Below, piece by piece: positions 5,840 through 12,203 of a stretch of 12,576 bases of DNA (the stretch's first letter is position 1; each line of letters begins with the position of its first letter). The stretch spans positions 1-12,576 of the forward strand of contig JAGLGJ010000015.1 in the NCBI GenBank assembly GCA_023144075.1. Direction: 5' to 3'. Both the position numbers and the translations under genes were made by a program. This DNA comes from Candidatus Bathyarchaeota archaeon (GTDB lineage Archaea > Thermoproteota > Bathyarchaeia > 40CM-2-53-6 > RBG-13-38-9). Below the pieces are notes generated by a model. The model was not told the origin of the DNA, did not search any database, and worked only from the letters and a program-made list of their open reading frames with translations.

Positions 5840-6589
5840 TTGGTCATTAAACTAGTTCTCTTGAGACATGGAGAAAGTATTTGGAACAAAGAAAATCGTT
5901 TTACGGGTTGGACAGATGTCGATCTCACCGAGAAAGGCATTAACGAAGCAAGAGAAGCAGGTAAACTTCTTCGTGAATCTGGATTGATATTTGATGTTGC
6001 GTTTACTTCACTTCTAAAGAAAGCCATTAGGACACTATGGATTGTACTTGATGAAATGGACCTTATGTGGATTCGCGTTTACAAATCTTGGCGTTTGAAT
6101 GAACGTCATTATGGAGGATTGCAGGGTCTGAATAAAGCAGAAACGGCGAGTAAGTATGGTGAAACGCAAGTCCTTCTCTGGAGAAGAAGTTATGATGTTA
6201 GGCCTCCAGCACTAGAAGAGTCTGATGAACGAAATCCAGGTAAAGATCCAAAGTATATGAATCTAGAGAAAAAAGATATCCCGTTTGCAGAAAGCCTAAA
6301 AGACACAATGGAACGTCTCCTTCCCTATTGGAAGAATATAATCGCTCCCGAAATTAAGGGAGGAAAAAGAGTTCTAATCACAGCCCATGGAAATAGTCTT
6401 AGATCATTGGTAAAATATCTCGATGATGTTTCTAATAAAAATATTATTGAACTTAATATTCCCACAGGAATTCCACTAGTATATGAATTAAATGAAAATA
6501 TGACACCAATCAGATCATATTACTTGGGTGATCCCTCAAGAGTAAAAAAAGCAACAGAGACTGTTAAACACCAAGGTAAAATGTCATAA
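5840..6589 (+). CDS. gpmA: 2,3-bisphosphoglycerate-dependent phosphoglycerate mutase
   Basis: This 249-residue enzyme, close to the 250 residues of E. coli GpmA, interconverts 3- and 2-phosphoglycerate in glycolysis and gluconeogenesis. It has LVLLRHGESIWN (5-16) with phospho-accepting H10, FTGWTDVDLT (21-30), LNERHYGGLQGLNKAE (86-101) with E88, PFAESLKDTMER (148-159) and AHGNSLRSLVKYL (182-194) with H183. An open frame reaches back to TTG 5822. The TTG at 5840 is preferred because GAGGA (5828-5832) sits 7 nt before it and the protein then starts MVIKLVLLRHG, as usual for the family. Most archaea use the unrelated cofactor-independent mutase, so lateral acquisition from bacteria is plausible. 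Codon use does not stand out by eye. Confidence 0.9.
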   Translation: MVIKLVLLRHGESIWNKENRFTGWTDVDLTEKGINEAREAGKLLRESGLIFDVAFTSLLKKAIRTLWIVLDEMDLMWIRVYKSWRLNERHYGGLQGLNKAETASKYGETQVLLWRRSYDVRPPALEESDERNPGKDPKYMNLEKKDIPFAESLKDTMERLLPYWKNIIAPEIKGGKRVLITAHGNSLRSLVKYLDDVSNKNIIELNIPTGIPLVYELNENMTPIRSYYLGDPSRVKKATETVKHQGKMS

Positions 6590-6611
6590 CACCGACCATT
6601 TTCTAGTTTTA

Positions 6612-7505
6612 TTACAAGTGTATATTGTCATTCATTTTTTCAAATTTAGTTGCTACGACTGAGAAGTCCATTTCTCCTTTTCCATTTGAAATACAAGAAT
6701 CGTAAATCTGTTTAATTATATTTGTTATTGGAATAGGAGCTCTGACTCTATTTGCAGTCTCCTCTACAAGTTCTAGATCTTTACTCATCAGATTGAGAGA
6801 GAATGCTGTACTCCAATCATGATTTATAACCTTGAGACCTTTCATCTCAGAAATGTAAGTTTTCATTATGCTGTTGTTGATGACTTCTAATGTTTTTGAA
6901 GGTTCTAAACCTGATTTGTAACCGAATGCTAGACTTTCTGCAAAGGATGCCATAACCGTGGCAAGATGCATATTAAGTACGAGTTTCATTGTGCATGCTG
7001 ATCCTATTGGTCCTATGTGAAGAATGTTTTTTCCCATCGTTAGAAGTATTGGTCTTATCTTATCTAAGACAACTTTTTTACCACCAACAAGTATGGTTAA
7101 TGATCCATCGGTTGCAGGTTTTACACTGCCCGAAACAGGGGCGTCAAGCATTTCGCCACCTTTTCTACGGACTTCCTTTTCAATTATCTTACTGATATCT
7201 GGTAGGTTGGTTGTCATATCGACTAGAATCTTGTCAGCTTGAATATTATCTATCACTGAAGAGGGGCCATCTTTCTTACCTAAGATAACCTCTCTTGCTT
7301 CGTGTGGTCCAGGTAACATCGTGAATATTATTGATGATTTTCTGGTTAATTCACTAGGGTTAGGCGCGATTTGTGCGCCCATCTTCGCTAGTGTTTCGGT
7401 ACGTTGAATGGTCCTGTTCCAAACAATAAGTGGATATCCGGCCCTTCTAATATTCTTGGCCATTGGGAGACCCATATTTCCAAGGCCGATGAATCCAATA
7501 ACCAT
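6612..7505 (-). CDS. NAD(P)-dependent beta-hydroxyacid dehydrogenase (3-hydroxyisobutyrate dehydrogenase/glyoxylate reductase family)
   Basis: A 297-residue protein. The N-terminal Rossmann motif is GFIGLGNMGLPMA (4-16), followed by VWNRT (28-32), where Arg after Asn suggests NADPH. The substrate-binding segment is DAPVSGSVKPATDGSLTILV (121-140) and the catalytic lysine is K174 in ACTMKLVLNM. The C-terminal helical domain includes FSLNLMSKDL (235-244). Substrates in the family include 3-hydroxyisobutyrate, tartronate semialdehyde, succinic semialdehyde and glyoxylate; the sequence alone does not choose. The frame also has ATG 7523 and TTG 7535. I chose ATG 7505 because it directly precedes the Rossmann strand and because a TATA-like TTAAATAT just upstream would start transcription at about 7512. 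The stop is 22 bp from the convergent gpmA stop. Confidence 0.88.
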   Translation of the reverse strand: MVIGFIGLGNMGLPMAKNIRRAGYPLIVWNRTIQRTETLAKMGAQIAPNPSELTRKSSIIFTMLPGPHEAREVILGKKDGPSSVIDNIQADKILVDMTTNLPDISKIIEKEVRRKGGEMLDAPVSGSVKPATDGSLTILVGGKKVVLDKIRPILLTMGKNILHIGPIGSACTMKLVLNMHLATVMASFAESLAFGYKSGLEPSKTLEVINNSIMKTYISEMKGLKVINHDWSTAFSLNLMSKDLELVEETANRVRAPIPITNIIKQIYDSCISNGKGEMDFSVVATKFEKMNDNIHL

Positions 7506-7534
7506 TTCATTTATCGCTTTCATTTGTAAAACCA

Positions 7535-7542
7535 ATATTTAA
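7535..7542 (-). promoter_or_regulatory. Predicted TATA box of the hydroxyacid dehydrogenase gene
   Basis: On the minus strand this reads TTAAATAT. A start site 26 bp downstream would fall near 7512, seven nt before ATG 7505, implying a nearly leaderless mRNA and separate transcription from the redox operon upstream. Confidence 0.4.
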
Positions 7543-7614
7543 CGTTCGTAATCTACAAAAAGATCAATATCTGAAAATATAAGTTGATGAATTTGAAATG
7601 CTTTGTTAGAAATT

Positions 7615-8001
7615 TTACAAATCTATCTTGACAGACTCACCATCTATCTTAACACCATAGGTCTTAATGTCGCATGTTCTTATGTGTCCCATTAGATTAG
7701 CAATCCAATTTGGGAAATTATTTAATATCTCTTGTTCTGGTTGTTCTCCAAAATAATGAGGTACCGGACGGTTCAAAGCTTCTCCGGTTCTTACATCAAA
7801 TTGTACATGATGCATTGGGCAAGTCACGTAATGACCATCCAGAGTTCCCATTTCTAAGGGTGCACTCATATGGCCACATCTTCTATCAATAGCAAATATT
7901 TGACCATCACAATTGCATAACACAATCTCTTTTCCCTTTGCAGTTATTGCTTTCAGACCGTTATGCGCTAGTTCATTATTTTTGGCGACTTCGATCCACA
8001 T
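7615..8001 (-). CDS. Rieske-type [2Fe-2S] ferredoxin, long form
   Basis: This 128-residue soluble protein has the two Rieske cluster motifs CGHMSAPLEMG (42-52, ligands C42 and H44) and CPMHHVQFDVRTGE (61-74, ligands C61 and H64), 16 residues apart. No membrane helix or signal peptide is present, so it is a cytoplasmic electron carrier rather than a bc1-type subunit. After the second motif comes an insertion of about 30 residues (about 80-110) containing PNWIANLMGH and C110, not usual in minimal Rieske ferredoxins. ATG 8001 is chosen: it lies one base after the FTR stop (TGAaATG) and gives the normal start MWIEVAKNNEL. ATG 8022 would add seven residues and overlap that gene. It is the last gene of the redox operon. 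Confidence 0.9.
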   Translation of the reverse strand: MWIEVAKNNELAHNGLKAITAKGKEIVLCNCDGQIFAIDRRCGHMSAPLEMGTLDGHYVTCPMHHVQFDVRTGEALNRPVPHYFGEQPEQEILNNFPNWIANLMGHIRTCDIKTYGVKIDGESVKIDL

Positions 8002-8002
8002 T

Positions 8003-8347
8003 TCAATCGCTCTCAATTTCATTTATTGATATCTGTTTAAGTTCTGCAGGGTTTGTAACATCCTTATGAACATAAAGGCCACACCAACAACGTTTCATCA
8101 TATCAAAGTGTTTTCTGTGAAAAGGTATGCATGGACAGACGATCTTCATGTTTTCGTCTCTCTTTTCCGTTAAACCTTGGCAAGGACAATAGGGAATCCC
8201 ATGTTTTTGCTCCAATATCACTTCTTGTTCCAACAAGAGATCAACTAATTCTTTATCTGGACTGAATTTATAACCGAGAGGATCTATTGTCTTCTGGAAA
8301 AAATATTTTAAAGCAATTTTCCTTTTTTCAATATCCATTTCTTTCAC
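8003..8347 (-). CDS. Ferredoxin:thioredoxin reductase catalytic (beta) subunit
   Basis: A 114-residue protein with the three CxC motifs of the FTR catalytic chain: CPCQG (54-58), CPCIP (71-75) and CWCGLY (87-92). In the known enzyme, four of these cysteines hold a 4Fe-4S cluster and two form the adjacent redox-active disulfide, allowing one-electron ferredoxin to reduce a two-electron thiol protein. The plant enzyme is CPC-x16-CPC-x8-CHC. Here the spacings are 14 and 13, and Trp replaces the active-site His, as in divergent archaeal and bacterial homologues called ferredoxin:disulfide reductases. No variable (alpha) subunit is nearby. GTG 8347 overlaps the glutaredoxin stop (GTGA); ATG 8338 is an alternative start. 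Confidence 0.92.
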   Translation of the reverse strand: MKEMDIEKRKIALKYFFQKTIDPLGYKFSPDKELVDLLLEQEVILEQKHGIPYCPCQGLTEKRDENMKIVCPCIPFHRKHFDMMKRCWCGLYVHKDVTNPAELKQISINEIESD

Positions 8348-8598
8348 TTGTTAGATTCTAGGAGTGTTGAAAATTTTTCGGGGTTATATCCTATGATCAC
8401 TTCTTCCCCAATCTTTACAAATGGAAAGGCATTTCCACCGCCTAATTCTTTCATATTCTGCATAATTTTATTCTGTTCTTCTTCGTTCGCCAAGTCATAA
8501 TTAATGTAATCGAAGTCAATTTGCATATCAGTAAAATACTGTTTTGTTTTGCGGCACCAAGGACATGTGCTTAGTCCATACACTACTATTTTTTTCAA
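8344..8598 (-). CDS. Glutaredoxin/NrdH-like thiol-disulfide oxidoreductase
   Basis: This 84-residue thioredoxin-fold protein has the active site TCPWC (11-15, C12 and C15), the cis-proline segment NAFPFVKIG (56-64, P59) and a terminal GYNPEKFSTLL (70-80). The dithiol CPWC site and the small size fit NrdH-like glutaredoxins, which are often reduced by a reductase rather than by glutathione. Its stop overlaps the start of the FTR catalytic gene by 4 bp, so the two are almost certainly made together, and this protein is the most likely substrate of that reductase. Confidence 0.92.
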   Translation of the reverse strand: MKKIVVYGLSTCPWCRKTKQYFTDMQIDFDYINYDLANEEEQNKIMQNMKELGGGNAFPFVKIGEEVIIGYNPEKFSTLLESNK

Positions 8599-8608
8599 TT
8601 CTATTCGC

Positions 8609-8917
8609 CTATATTTTTATGAATATTTTTCCTTCTTGAATTTTATATTGATATATTGGAATTTTAATCTCTCTCGAACTCAAGAATTCTCCAGAAGTTA
8701 TATCAAACTTCCAATCATGACAGAGGCATTTTATTGTATGACCTTCAAGAGTGCCTGCGGACAGAGGACATCCCAAATGTGGACATTTATTTGATACGGC
8801 GTAGATTTTACTGTTTTTCTTCACGATTAGAACTGGTATTCCCTTAGGAAAAACAGCATTCATGCTATTTTCTTCCAATGTATCTTCTTCCATTGTGGAA
8901 AACCATTGTTCTATCAT
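8609..8917 (-). CDS. Rieske-type [2Fe-2S] ferredoxin, short form
   Basis: This 102-residue protein has cluster motifs CPHLGCPLSAG (45-55, ligands C45 and H47) and CLCHDWKFDITSGE (64-77, ligands C64 and H67), 16 residues apart. Two extra cysteines, C50 and C66, sit at the positions that form a disulfide near the cluster in high-potential Rieske proteins; whether they do so in a reducing cytoplasm is open. It lacks any membrane anchor. It is the first gene of the redox operon, 10 bp ahead of the glutaredoxin gene. GGAGGA (complement of 8929-8934) lies 11 nt before ATG 8917. It resembles the small ferredoxins of dioxygenase and nitrite-reductase systems, but neither partner is here. Confidence 0.92.
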   Translation of the reverse strand: MIEQWFSTMEEDTLEENSMNAVFPKGIPVLIVKKNSKIYAVSNKCPHLGCPLSAGTLEGHTIKCLCHDWKFDITSGEFLSSREIKIPIYQYKIQEGKIFIKI

Positions 8918-8960
8918 AATTCAAAATATCCTCCATAGCGAAGTAATATAGAATGTTTCT

Positions 8961-8970
8961 ACTTTTTATT
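8961..8970 (-). promoter_or_regulatory. Predicted promoter of the Rieske-glutaredoxin-FTR-Rieske operon
   Basis: The minus strand reads AATAAAAAGT here. A start 26-27 bp downstream falls near 8938, leaving a leader of about 21 nt that contains the GGAGGA ribosome site. An imperfect palindrome (8977-8996) lies just upstream of it. The rest of the divergent gap up to 9148 is AT-rich and shows no gene. Confidence 0.4.
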
Positions 8971-8976
8971 GTGATT

Positions 8977-8996
8977 GTTCGAAAAAAGTTTTGAAC
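8977..8996. repeat. Imperfect palindrome upstream of the redox operon promoter
   Basis: GTTCgAAAA and TTTTGAAC face each other across three bases, with one unmatched G. It is seven bases upstream of the predicted TATA element of the redox operon, a usual place for an activator or repressor site. No known regulator motif is recognised. Confidence 0.3.
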
Positions 8997-9148
8997 AGCA
9001 TTATTTTTTTGTTTTATCTTAGTAATATAATTTTTGCGTACATTAGTATTGATGGGAATTCTTTCTTGTTAATAATATAGTGATATAGAAGCTAGGGTTT
9101 TATGATTTAGTCATCCAAATAGTTTTTCAAGTCTAAACCGCATAATCC

Positions 9149-9156
9149 TAAAATAC
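9149..9156 (+). promoter_or_regulatory. TATA box of the trehalose synthase-phosphatase gene (leaderless)
   Basis: TAAAATAC is centred 27 bp before the A of ATG 9180, the standard archaeal spacing to a transcription start. No ribosome binding site precedes the ATG. Together these indicate a leaderless mRNA beginning at or next to the start codon. Confidence 0.6.
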
Positions 9157-9179
9157 TGTAGTCCCCACTACTTTGTTAA

Positions 9180-11372
9180 ATGACTAGATTATTGCTTGTT
9201 TCAAATAGATTGCCCATTAATATAGTGAAACGAGCAAATCAAATTCATCTCCAGCCAAGTGTTGGGGGAGTTTCCAAAGGATTAGATTCATTCCGTCAAT
9301 CTTTAAATTCCGTCTGGATTGGATGGCCCGGAATATCTACAGAAAGCATTGGAGAAAAAAAGAAATATGTTGAGGAAAGTCTTAGATCTCAAGACTATTA
9401 TCCGGTTTTCATTTCGCAAAGTGAAATAGAGAATTATTATCATGGATTTAGTAATAAGACAATTTGGCCGCTTTTTCATTATTTTACTCAATATACCCAC
9501 TATAATGATACTTATTGGGATAATTACAAAAGAGTGAATGAGTATTATTGTGAAGCAATTATTGATATTTTAAAGAAAAAAGATGTAATTTGGATCCATG
9601 ATTATCAGTTAATGCTTCTTCCAAAACTAATAAGAGATAAACAACAAGATTCGAAAATAGGCTTCTTCATTCACATACCTTTCCCATCGTTTGATGTTTT
9701 TCGATTACTCCCCTGGCGTAAAGAAATATTGGAAGGAATTTTAGGAGCCGATCTAATAGGCTTTCATATACATGATTATGTTAGAAATTTCTCAGACAGC
9801 GTTCACAGACTTTTCGGATACGAGTCAGTTCTAGGACAGATGACGATCGAAAATCGTTTTGTCAAGACTGACGTCTTCCCTATGGGAATAGACTTCCAAT
9901 ATTTCTCTACTTCGGTTCAAAATTCAAATGTTCAGAGGGAATCTGACAAAGTAAATAGAAGGGTTAGAGGAAGAAAAGTAATACTTTCAATTGATAGACT
10001 AGATTATACAAAAGGAATCCCTCAAAGATTAGAGGCTTATGACCTTTTCTTAGAAAGAAATCCAAACTATCATGAAAAGGTTACATTCATTCTTGTAGCA
10101 GTTCCCTCACGCACACGTGTACGCGAATATGTAAACCTGAAGAGACAAGTCGATGAATTGGTTGGTAGAATTAACGGAAAATATGGGACCTTCGGTTGGA
10201 CCCCGATTTGGTATTTGCATCGTTTCTTACCGTTCAATAGTCTAATCGCTCTTTATAATGTCGCAGATATTGCGCTTATTACTCCAATAAGAGATGGAAT
10301 GAATCTGATAGCAAAGGAGTTTGTAGCAACTAAGAATGAAGGAAAAGCAGTTCTTATACTAAGTGAAATGGCTGGCGCTTCTAAAGACTTGGGCGAGGCG
10401 ATCATAGTCAATCCCAATAACAAACTAGAGGTCGCAGAAGCTTTGGAGAAAGCCTTTCTGATGTCTAAAGAAGAACAGATGGAGAAAATCATGATGATGC
10501 GGGAGAGATTACAACGTTATGATGTTTCAAGATGGGCGAATGATTTTCTGGACAATCTCACAAATATAAAAAAAATTCAAAACAAATTCTGTATTAGGGG
10601 ACTTCGCGAGATAAGAACAGACATAATCAAAGATTATCGTAGCAGTCGAAAACGTCTCTTCCTTTTAGATTACGATGGAACACTCATACCATTCGCAGAT
10701 ACGCCAGAGAAAGCTAAACCAGACAAGGAGATCCTTCGAATAATAAGAAATCTTGCTAAAGATAAGAATAATGAAGTGGTGATCATAAGTGGAAGAGATA
10801 GGAGTTTTATTGAACACTGGTTTGGAGATGAGAACATCGGTCTTGTAGCTGAACACGGTGTCTGGATGAAAGATAAGATGGGAAAATGGGAAACAATGGA
10901 ACCTCTTTCAGCAGAATGGAAAAAGGAAATAAGACCAATTCTTGAATCATATAGCGATAGAACTCCAGGATCTTTCGTAGAAGAAAAAGATTTCACATTG
11001 GTGTGGCATTATAGAAAGGCTGATCCTCAATTAGCTGTGGTAAGAAGTAGGGAATTAAAAGATCATTTATTGAATTTTACAGCTAGTGACCCACATAGAA
11101 TCGGTGTTTTGGAAGGAAATAAGATAATTGAAGTTAAAAATGTCGATATCAATAAAGGTCGAGCTGCACTCAGATGGATTTCAAAATACAAATGGGATTT
11201 CATTTTGGCTATCGGCGATGATGTTACAGATGAAGATATTTTTTCAACGCTGCCCGAAGATGGCTATTCCATCAAAATAGGGTACGGTGCATCTAGAGCA
11301 AAATATTGTCTAGATTCTCCGATGGCTGCTCGAAGTCTATTGAAACAAATATCTAAAATTGGAATGAGTTAA
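9180..11372 (+). CDS. tpsp: Bifunctional trehalose-6-phosphate synthase/trehalose-phosphatase (OtsA-OtsB fusion)
   Basis: Residues 1-470 form a GT20 synthase domain that joins an NDP-glucose to glucose-6-phosphate. It has VSNRLPINI (7-15), WIHDYQLMLLPKLIR (138-152, D141), GFFIHIPFPS (161-170), IDRLDYTKGIPQRLEA (271-286, with the nucleotide contacts R273 and K278) and RDGMNLIAKEF (371-381, D372 and E380). Residues about 490-725 form a HAD phosphatase that makes free trehalose, with LDYDGTLIP (496-504, nucleophile D497), SGRD (537-540) and IGDDVTDEDIF (678-688). At 730 residues it has the size of archaeal fusion enzymes such as that of Thermoproteus. The usual GGLxxG donor loop reads GGVSKGL (29-35). 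Trehalose is a compatible solute, so a role in osmotic, heat or drying stress is likely. Confidence 0.95.
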   Translation: MTRLLLVSNRLPINIVKRANQIHLQPSVGGVSKGLDSFRQSLNSVWIGWPGISTESIGEKKKYVEESLRSQDYYPVFISQSEIENYYHGFSNKTIWPLFHYFTQYTHYNDTYWDNYKRVNEYYCEAIIDILKKKDVIWIHDYQLMLLPKLIRDKQQDSKIGFFIHIPFPSFDVFRLLPWRKEILEGILGADLIGFHIHDYVRNFSDSVHRLFGYESVLGQMTIENRFVKTDVFPMGIDFQYFSTSVQNSNVQRESDKVNRRVRGRKVILSIDRLDYTKGIPQRLEAYDLFLERNPNYHEKVTFILVAVPSRTRVREYVNLKRQVDELVGRINGKYGTFGWTPIWYLHRFLPFNSLIALYNVADIALITPIRDGMNLIAKEFVATKNEGKAVLILSEMAGASKDLGEAIIVNPNNKLEVAEALEKAFLMSKEEQMEKIMMMRERLQRYDVSRWANDFLDNLTNIKKIQNKFCIRGLREIRTDIIKDYRSSRKRLFLLDYDGTLIPFADTPEKAKPDKEILRIIRNLAKDKNNEVVIISGRDRSFIEHWFGDENIGLVAEHGVWMKDKMGKWETMEPLSAEWKKEIRPILESYSDRTPGSFVEEKDFTLVWHYRKADPQLAVVRSRELKDHLLNFTASDPHRIGVLEGNKIIEVKNVDINKGRAALRWISKYKWDFILAIGDDVTDEDIFSTLPEDGYSIKIGYGASRAKYCLDSPMAARSLLKQISKIGMS

Positions 11373-11433
11373 GATAATTATTTATTTTACTAACTTCATA
11401 GCTTTTGAAGGCATGATTTTAATTATCAATTGC

Positions 11434-11440
11434 TTTATTA
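11434..11440 (+). promoter_or_regulatory. TATA box of the membrane-protein gene
   Basis: TTTATTA is centred about 28 bp before ATG 11465, again fitting a leaderless transcript. AAGGAG (11445-11450) also lies upstream, but its 14-nt spacing is too long for an efficient ribosome site. Confidence 0.45.
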
Positions 11441-11464
11441 ATGTAAGGAGTCTTTGTTCAAAAC

Positions 11465-12118
11465 ATGGTTCAAGAGCCAGTATCTGGACTGTTTTTAGAA
11501 GCTATGAATCAAATAGGAAAAGAAGTTATTTCATTATTACCTAAGATAATTCTAGCGTTAATCATACTTGCCATCGCCATCATAATCATAAGACTTCTGA
11601 ACGGATTCTTTGGTAAAATATTAAAAATAGTTAAGTTAGATGAAATGTTAAGTAAGATAGTTCAATTTCCTTTCTCTCTAAGTAGTCTCATAATAATGCT
11701 TATTGATGTAGGCATTTTTCTAATAGCATTATTTATGATTGCAGAATTATTTTTGGATCCAAAGCAAACTCAATTGATGACCGAGATATTTGGATACGCT
11801 GGTCGCATATTCAGTATTATTGGAGTTACTATCTTTGCTTTCATAATGTTCAACATCTTGATAAACAGAATGGTTATTGAAACCAGAATGCGGGGATATA
11901 TTGTGCTTATACTTCTGATTCTTTTGACTGTGATGGTAATAGATCTTACATCTCTAAGTCCATCAATAAAAAATTCGCTTGCTCAGGGTATGTCAACCGG
12001 ATTAGGTATAGCCATTGGAGTCTTCGCTATATGGTTTTTCTTCCATGAATATCTGGATAGATTATTAGATAATAAGATTGGATCAAGGAAAAAGGATGTA
12101 CTGAATTCGAAGAAGTGA
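11465..12118 (+). CDS. Multi-pass membrane protein resembling the MscS-type channel membrane domain
   Basis: A 217-residue, very hydrophobic protein with about five predicted membrane helices (about 24-45, 70-96, 114-134, 144-162 and 175-194) and a short basic tail ending GSRKKDVLNSKK. The last helix begins SLAQGMSTGLGIAIGVFAIW (171-190); its small-residue, Gly-rich face resembles the pore or conserved-TM-helix repeats found in CmpX/MscS-related proteins. The soluble beta and alpha-beta vestibule domains of true MscS are missing. The 92-bp gap after the trehalose gene and a separate TATA box suggest independent transcription. The pairing of a compatible-solute enzyme with a possible tension-sensing protein fits osmotic adaptation, but the function is inferred. 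Confidence 0.7.
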   Translation: MVQEPVSGLFLEAMNQIGKEVISLLPKIILALIILAIAIIIIRLLNGFFGKILKIVKLDEMLSKIVQFPFSLSSLIIMLIDVGIFLIALFMIAELFLDPKQTQLMTEIFGYAGRIFSIIGVTIFAFIMFNILINRMVIETRMRGYIVLILLILLTVMVIDLTSLSPSIKNSLAQGMSTGLGIAIGVFAIWFFFHEYLDRLLDNKIGSRKKDVLNSKK

Positions 12119-12137
12119 TATCGCTAAAAAATTACTT

Positions 12138-12152
12138 CCTATAAATTATAGG
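12138..12152. repeat. 7-bp inverted repeat between the membrane protein and nucleotidyltransferase genes
   Basis: CCTATAA and TTATAGG flank a single A. It lies 20 bp after a stop codon and about 14 bp upstream of an AT-rich TATA-like stretch (12166-12174) that could serve the next gene, so it could be an operator. No T-tract follows directly, so termination is less likely. Confidence 0.3.
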
Positions 12153-12203
12153 AATTGTTCTATGATTATTTATTGAAAGTTTAGAAATAAAAAGGTGTAT
12201 ATC

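Noticed and set aside
7615..8917. Rieske components of an aromatic-ring dioxygenase or nitrite reductase
   Set aside because: No oxygenase alpha subunit, reductase or NirB-like gene is in the window, and both Rieske proteins are linked to thiol-redox genes.
10253..10996. Minus-strand frames inside the trehalose fusion gene
   Set aside because: They lie antisense to conserved catalytic segments and show no motif or ribosome site.
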